Of a stretch of 32,465 bases of DNA, positions 32,230 through 32,465 are shown piece by piece (position 1 is the stretch's first letter; every line of letters begins with the position of its first letter). The stretch comes from Verrucomicrobiota bacterium (GTDB lineage: Bacteria > Verrucomicrobiota > Verrucomicrobiia > Chthoniobacterales > JAFAMB01). The stretch is from NCBI GenBank assembly GCA_019247695.1, contig JAFBAP010000188.1, positions 1 through 32,465 of the forward strand, given 5' to 3'. Below the pieces are notes generated by a model, which saw only the letters and a list, made by a program, of their open reading frames with translations, searched no databases and was not told the origin of the DNA. The translations under genes and the position numbers were made by a program.

Positions 32230-32465
32230 TACCATTCAGGCCCCTTCTCAGGATGGTTGAGCCGGCTTCAGCCCCAAAGGGGCGGCAGAACATGGGCCGG
32301 GGTTTACCCCCACAGGCACTAAAGTGCCTGCCTAACCTCAGCCGTCCCTGCGGGACGAAAGCAATACCCGGCCTTGTCTCCTCAACTAAAGGGCAGTGGG
32401 GTAAAACCCTGGGCTAAGGTCTGCCGGCCCGTTGGGCCTGAGACAACATTTTACCTCGATGGCCA
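32230..32465. repeat. MITE/REPIN-like repeat, runs off the window
   Basis: Left end TACCATTCAGG at 32230; then GGGGCGGCAGAA, CTAACCTCAGCCGTCCCTGC, GGGACGAAAGCAATACCCGG and CAGTGGGGTAAAACCCTGGG, the same order as the right half of copy E (18975-19080). The final bases ATTTTACCTCGATGGCCA match the right terminal repeat of copy B but are cut by the window edge. The combination of ends differs from both B and E, so copies are mosaics. Confidence 0.75.

Noticed and set aside
1-32465. CRISPR array
   Set aside because: The palindromic repeats are long, irregularly spaced and in both orientations, with no repeat-spacer periodicity and no cas genes.

Overview
The window is GC-rich bacterial chromosomal DNA. 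It is dense with dispersed palindromic repeats and carries two Uma2-type endonuclease genes, several small orphan genes, decayed gene remnants and a TonB-receptor relic, which points to a Gram-negative outer membrane. The combination is most like a soil verrucomicrobial or acidobacterial genome. That assignment rests on style of content only; no rRNA or housekeeping marker is present, and no tRNA or CRISPR was seen.

Left part (1-12300): an accessory patchwork. A minus-strand zinc alcohol dehydrogenase is followed by a multi-span membrane protein of glycosyltransferase-C type. That gene is broken by a +1 frame change at a run of eight T's, and its C-terminal domain continues in the next frame. 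After it come a CadD-like cation transporter, small orphan genes, an isoprenylcysteine-methyltransferase-like membrane enzyme, a short-protein pair, a Uma2 gene, a DoxX-like membrane protein and a 5'-truncated SGNH hydrolase. Repeat copies sit in most of the larger gaps.

Middle part (12300-22813): a divergent MarR regulator/DoxX pair shares a 40-bp imperfect palindrome, with a luciferase-like flavin oxidoreductase behind it. Next are a candidate CHAT/caspase-like protease with a His-Cys pair, a TonB-receptor relic, a small secreted protein, and a clear cobalamin riboswitch controlling the cobalt transporter genes cbtB and cbtA. A 631-bp nested inverted repeat ends exactly at the stop codon of a DUF2182 membrane protein gene, which lies behind a DUF899 gene. 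Divergent from these are an HTH regulator and a beta-propeller protein.

Right part (23035-31560): the most coherent unit, one long same-strand operon. It encodes a periplasmic binding protein, two Liv-type ATPases, a TIM-barrel enzyme of the phosphoenolpyruvate-hydrolase-like family, a Tm-1-like (UPF0261) ATP-binding protein, a second divergent TIM-barrel paralogue, two Liv-type permeases and a DeoR-family regulator. Overlapping start/stop codons couple the transporter to the enzymes. A TTTCGTTTCG-containing AT-rich site ahead of the binding protein is a plausible DeoR-family operator. The bacterial genes correspond to the two halves of the plant Tm-1 protein, here embedded inside a dedicated importer. 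I infer an uncharacterised uptake-and-catabolism system for a small organic acid or sugar acid. It is the best candidate for an undescribed system in the window.

Throughout, a mosaic MITE/REPIN-like repeat family with TACCATT ends occurs in at least eight places, including one apparently complete copy with terminal inverted repeats and a possible 3-bp target duplication.
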